A stretch of DNA of 64,000 bases from Epiperipatus broadwayi (lineage: Eukaryota > Onychophora > Udeonychophora > Euonychophora > Peripatidae), in NCBI GenBank assembly GCA_028023455.1, contig JAQFVV010000012.1, positions 11,072,499 through 11,136,498 of the forward strand, given 5' to 3'. The translations under genes were made by a program, and so were the position numbers. Numbering within the stretch: position 1 is the stretch's first letter; every line of letters starts with the position of its first letter. The notes beneath the pieces were generated by a model. It made no database searches, was not told where the DNA came from, and saw only the letters and a list, made by a program, of their open reading frames with translations. Of the stretch, positions 59,527 through 64,000 are shown in pieces.

Positions 59527-60222
59527 CTAATATATCAAGATTTTTACTATTTGACCATCCTATTTTAATATTTTTATCTATATAATTTATATTTTTTTAA
59601 AATGTATGATAAATTTTAGGAACATAAGAAAGTTTTACCGATTTTATATTATCTGAATCACTATTATTACATAAATTATATTGTTTATAATTAAAGAATA
59701 TATTTCTAATACTTCTAGGGTTATATCGGTAACTAGTGTACAATTTTATAAATTTCTCTTTTTGTAAAGTAGCTATCTTTCTATCCGTGTTATATTTGTC
59801 ATTTTTAATTTAAAATTTTTTAATAACTGCCATTTTTTGTATTCATGTCTGTTGCGAATCCATAGAAATGATTTATTTTAACATCAATTTCTATGATTGC
59901 AAATTTTATATTATCCATATTATTATTAAGGTCATTATAAAACTTCTTTATAACTTTTTTATTACCAATTAGTAATATATCATCAACATACCTAAAGTAA
60001 TGTATATCTTGATTTTCTATTCTATTATTAGCAATTTTCATTTCCATTTCCTTGATAAATATTGATGACATTAATCCGCTAATTGCACGCCCCATTACCC
60101 ATCCCTTATGTATACTCCAATAGTATCTATTAGATTTAAAATTAAACCTTCTATAATATTAATTACCTCTATATCATTAATATGCATATATAATTTCTGT
60201 ATTAATATTTCAATGCTTTTTA
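59527..60222 (-). pseudogene. Penelope-like element, reverse transcriptase part
   Basis: On the minus strand 60222-60110 reads 'INDIEVINIIEGLILNLI', the RT region before the catalytic motifs. After a one-base frame break at about 60100 comes MGRAISGLMSSIFIKEMEMK, then DIHYFRYVDDILLIGNKK, where YVDD is the RT catalytic motif. After another break near 59820 the connector reads NDKYNTDRKIATLQKEKFIK and 'SVKLSYVPKIYHTF', then 'NIKIGWSNSKNLDILVG', the part that in PLEs leads into the GIY-YIG domain. The downstream part is displaced by two insertions. The 5' side is cut off by other repeats at about 60225. RT plus GIY-YIG identify a PLE with confidence. Confidence 0.87.
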
Positions 60223-60224
60223 TT

Positions 60225-60285
60225 CTTGTAATAGCCACCATGATCCTATTAGGCAGGTATGGTATTAAACCACCAAACATCACAT
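60225..60285 (+). repeat. Fragment of the 13.9-15.6-kb repeat family at the PLE/satellite junction
   Basis: 'caccatgatcctattaggca' and 'ggtattaaaccaccaaacatca' closely match 14266-14302 and 15237-15282. The fragment sits exactly between the truncated PLE and the first satellite units. The unrelated element boundary may mark where the satellite expanded or was joined. Confidence 0.65.
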
Positions 60286-63200
60286 TGCATGACATCAATT
60301 CCTTGACATCCATTCCATGACATCCATTCCATAACATCCATTGCATGACATCCATAACATGACATTCATTACATGACATCCATTGCATGACATCCATTCC
60401 ATGACATCCATTGCATGACATCCATTCCATGACATCCATTGTATGACATCCATTCCATGACATCCATTCCATGAAATCCATTCCATGACATCCATTGCAT
60501 GGCATTCATTCCATGACATCCATTACATGATATCCATTCCATGACATCCATTACATGACATCCACCCCATGACTTCCATTCCATGATGTCCATTCCATGA
60601 CATACTTTCCCATGACATGCATTGCATGACACCCATTCCATGTAATTCAGTCTATGACATCCATTCCATGATATCCATTGCATGACATTCATTCCATGAC
60701 CTCCATTACATAACATCCATTTGGTGACATCCACTGCATGACATCCATTCCATGACAACCATTGCATGACATCCATTCCACATCTATTGCATGACATCCA
60801 TTCATTGACATACATTACATGACATCCACTGCATGACTTTCATTCCGTGGCATTCATTACATGACATACATTCCATGACAATCATTACATGATATCCATT
60901 GCATGATATCAATTCCATGACATTCATTTTATGATATCCAATCGATGACATCCATTCCATGACATCCATTTTATGACATCCATTCCATGACATCCATTCC
61001 ATGACATTTATTCCATGACATTCATTACATGATAGCCATTCCATGACATTCATTACATGACATCCATTACATGATATCCATTCCATGACATCCACCCCAT
61101 GACTTTCATTCCATGATGTACATTCTATGACATACCTTCCCATGACATGCATTGCATGACACCCATTCCATGTACTTCAGTCTATGACATCCATTCCATG
61201 ATATCCATTGCACGACATTCATTCCATGACCTTTATTACATAACATCCATTTAATGACATCCACTGCATGACATCCATTCCATGACAACCATTGCATGAC
61301 ATCCATTCCATGACATCTATTGCATGACATCCATTCATTGACATACATTACATGACATCCACTGCATGACTTTCATTCCGTGGCATTCATTACATGACAT
61401 ACATTCCATGACAATCATTACATGATATCCATTGCATGATATCAATTCCATGACATTCATTTTATGATATCCAATCGATGACATCCATTCCATGACATCC
61501 ATTTTATGACATCCATTCCATGACATTTATTCCATGACATTCATTACATGATAGCCATTCCATGACATTCATTACATGACATCCATTACATGATATCCAT
61601 TCCATGACATCCACCCCATGACTTTCATTCCATGATGTACATTCTATGACATACCTTCCCATGACATGCATTGCATGACACCCATTCCATGTACTTCAGT
61701 CTATGACATCCATTCCATGATATCCATTGCACGACATTCATTCCATGACCTTTATTACATAACATCCATTTAATGACATCCACTGCATGACATTCATTCC
61801 ATGACATCCATTGCATGACATCCATTCCATGACATCTATTGCATGACATCCATTCATTGACATACATTACACGACATCCACTGCATGACATTCATTCCGT
61901 GGCATTCATTCCATGACATTCATTACATGACATCCACTACATGAAATCAATTCCATGACATTCATTTTATGATATCCAATCGATGACATCTATTCCATGA
62001 CATCCATTGCATGCCATCCATTCCATGACATCCATTCCATGACATCCATTGTACGACATTCATTCCATAACATCCGCTACAAGACATTCATTACATGACA
62101 TCCATTGCATGACATCAATTACTTGACATCCATTCCATAAGATCCATTGCATGACATCCATTCCATGACAATCATTACATGACATCCATTGAATGACATC
62201 AATTACATGATATCCATTCCATGAGATCCATTGCATGACATCCATTCCATGACATCCATTCCATGACATCCATTCCATGACATCCATTGCATGACATCCA
62301 TTCCATGACATCCATTACATGACATCCATTCCATGACATCCATTCCATGACATCCATTGCATGGCATTCATTCCATGACATCCATTACATGACATCCACC
62401 CCATGACTTCCATTCCATGATGTCGTTTCCAGGACATACCTTCCCATGACATGCATTGCATGATACCCATTCCATGTAATTCAGTCTATGACATCCATTC
62501 CATGATATCCATTGCACGACATTCATTCCATAACCTCCATTACTTAACATCCATTTGATGACATCCACTGCATGACATTCATTCCATGACAACCATTGCA
62601 TGACATCCATTCATTGACATACATTACATGACATCCACTGCATGGCTTTCATTCCATGGCATTCATTACATGACATACATTCCATGACATTCATTACATG
62701 ACATCCATTGCATATCAATTCCATGACATTCATTTTATGATATCCAATCGATGACATCCATTGTATGACATTCATTCCATAACATCCATTACATGACATT
62801 CATTACATGACATCCATTGCATGACATCCATTCCATAACATCAATTGCATGACATCCATTCCATGACATTCATTCCATGACATCCATTGCAACACATCCA
62901 TTCCATGACATCCATTGTATGACATCCATTCCACGACATCCATTACATGAAATCCATTCCATGATTCCATGACATCCATTGTATGACATCCATTCCACGA
63001 CATCCATTACATGAAATCCATTCCACGATTCCATGACATCCGTTGCATGGGATTCATTCCATGAAACTCATTACATGACATCCATCTATTCCATCTATTC
63101 CATGACATGCATTACATGTCAGTCATTGCATAACATCTATTTTATTACATCCATTGCATGACATTTATTCCATGACATTTATTACATGATAGCCATTCCA

Positions 63201-64000
63201 TGACTTCCATTCCATGACATCCTTTCCATGACATAGATTACATGACATCCATTCCATGCCATACATTCCCATGATATGCATTCCATGACATCCATTGCAT
63301 GATATCCATTCCATGACATCCATTGCATATCCATTCCATAATGTCCCTTCCATGACATCCATTGCATAGCTTCCATTCCATGACATCCATTGCATGACAT
63401 CTATTCCATGACCTCCATTACATGACATCCATTGCATGACATTCATTGCATAACATCAATTCCATGACATTCATTGCAAACATCAATTCCATGACATTCA
63501 TTCCATGATGTCCATTCGATGACATCCATTCCATGTCATCCATTACATGATATCCATTCCATGACATCCATTGCATGACATACATTACATGACATCACCC
63601 CATGACTTCCATTGCAAGATGTCCATTCCATGACATATTCCCATGACATGCATTGCATGACATCTATTCTATGATATCCATTGCATGACATTCACTCCAT
63701 GACATCCATTACATAACATCCATTTGATGACATCCACTGCACGACATTCATTCCATATCCATTCCATGACAACCATTTCATGCCATCGATTGCATGACAT
63801 CTATAGCATGACAATCATTCTGTGGCATTCATTATGACATACATTCCGTGACACTCATCACATGACATCCATTGCATATCAATTCCATGACATTCATTTT
63901 ATGATATCCAATTGATGACATCCATTCCATGACAACCACTGCATAACATCTATCCCATGACATCCACTGCATGACATCCATTGTATGACATTCATTCCAT
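60286..64000. repeat. 14-bp satellite with higher-order repeats, continuing past the window
   Basis: The basic unit is CATGACATCCATTC (14 bp) with common variants at the last two positions (TTCC, TTGC, TTAC). The array runs to the window end, so its length is at least 3.7 kb. A longer marker, 'cccatgacatgcattgcatga' with 'ccatgta.ttcagtctatga' in the first four copies, recurs at about 60611, 61141, 61660, 62445 and, without the 'cagtc' part, 63642. Spacings of 530 and 519 bp at first then become irregular, so ~520-bp blocks were duplicated within the array. Because 14 is not a multiple of 3 and the minus-strand unit lacks stops, all three minus frames stay open and repeat every 14 codons. These are not genes. 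Confidence 0.93.

Noticed and set aside
59250-59583. A Cys-rich plus-strand open frame (…CKFGKCICCVKHTCC…)
   Set aside because: It has no start codon and runs out of the inverted-repeat element across its TSD into antisense PLE sequence, so it cannot be a real gene.
60095-63446. Many minus-strand open frames rich in Met, Trp, Cys and His (60-148 codons)
   Set aside because: They are the 14-bp satellite read in each frame. The repeat has no stop on that strand, so openness carries no information about coding.
60286-64000. CRISPR-like array
   Set aside because: Repeats are adjacent 14-bp units with no unique spacers, in a eukaryotic context.

Overview
The window is strongly AT-rich, non-coding DNA from a eukaryote, most likely an invertebrate metazoan. 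This rests on the mix of mobile elements: a Penelope-like element (PLE) with a GIY-YIG domain, an RTE-type LINE whose relatives are often annotated 'craniofacial development protein 2-like' in invertebrates, a second LINE remnant, an LTR-retrotransposon gag relic, hAT-, pogo- and Merlin-like DNA transposon pieces, and a tRNA-derived SINE. I cannot name the species or phylum. I found no credible host gene; every recognisable coding trace is a broken mobile-element gene. There are no bacterial operons, CRISPR arrays or functional RNA genes.

Layout. 1-476 is the edge of a 445-bp repeat, with a diverged inverted copy at 9.6 kb. A LINE 3' relic lies at 4.6-5.3 kb, a hAT MITE with 8-bp target-site duplication (TSD) at 8.25-8.82 kb, a complex inverted repeat at 9.0-9.5 kb and a pogo/Tigger-like element with TA TSD at 10.3-11.6 kb. 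A modular palindromic repeat family fills 13.9-15.6 kb. A Merlin/IS1595-like relic is at 16.8 kb, a tandem duplication at 19.0-19.5 kb and a hammerhead-like palindromic element at 19.6-20.2 kb. A gag relic (23.1-25.4 kb) is broken by a palindrome. The stretch 25.8-47.8 kb is mostly featureless AT-rich DNA with SINEs, one hAT end and several duplications. A decayed RTE LINE occupies 47.85-50.9 kb on the minus strand.

The most interesting part is 52-64 kb. A minus-strand PLE (RT at 59.5-60.2 kb, GIY-YIG at 53.1-53.5 kb) was split by two insertions. One is a 4,815-bp foldback element (53485-58299), almost entirely two inverted arms around a 79-bp spacer, flanked by the 8-bp duplication TATATTTT. 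The other is a 1,184-bp inverted-repeat element (58336-59519) flanked by TTCCCTA. Leaving out both insertions and one copy of each duplication brings the PLE back into one reading frame across both joints, which gives independent support for the boundaries. The foldback arms carry 4 versus 5 copies of a ~172-bp repeat and an open 40-codon segment followed by a splice-donor-like site. The PLE 5' side runs into a 14-bp satellite that continues past the window end, has ~520-bp higher-order repeats, and has all three minus frames open.

Nothing here works as a host pathway. The window reads as a layered record of transposition, with palindromic structure recurring in at least eight unrelated places.
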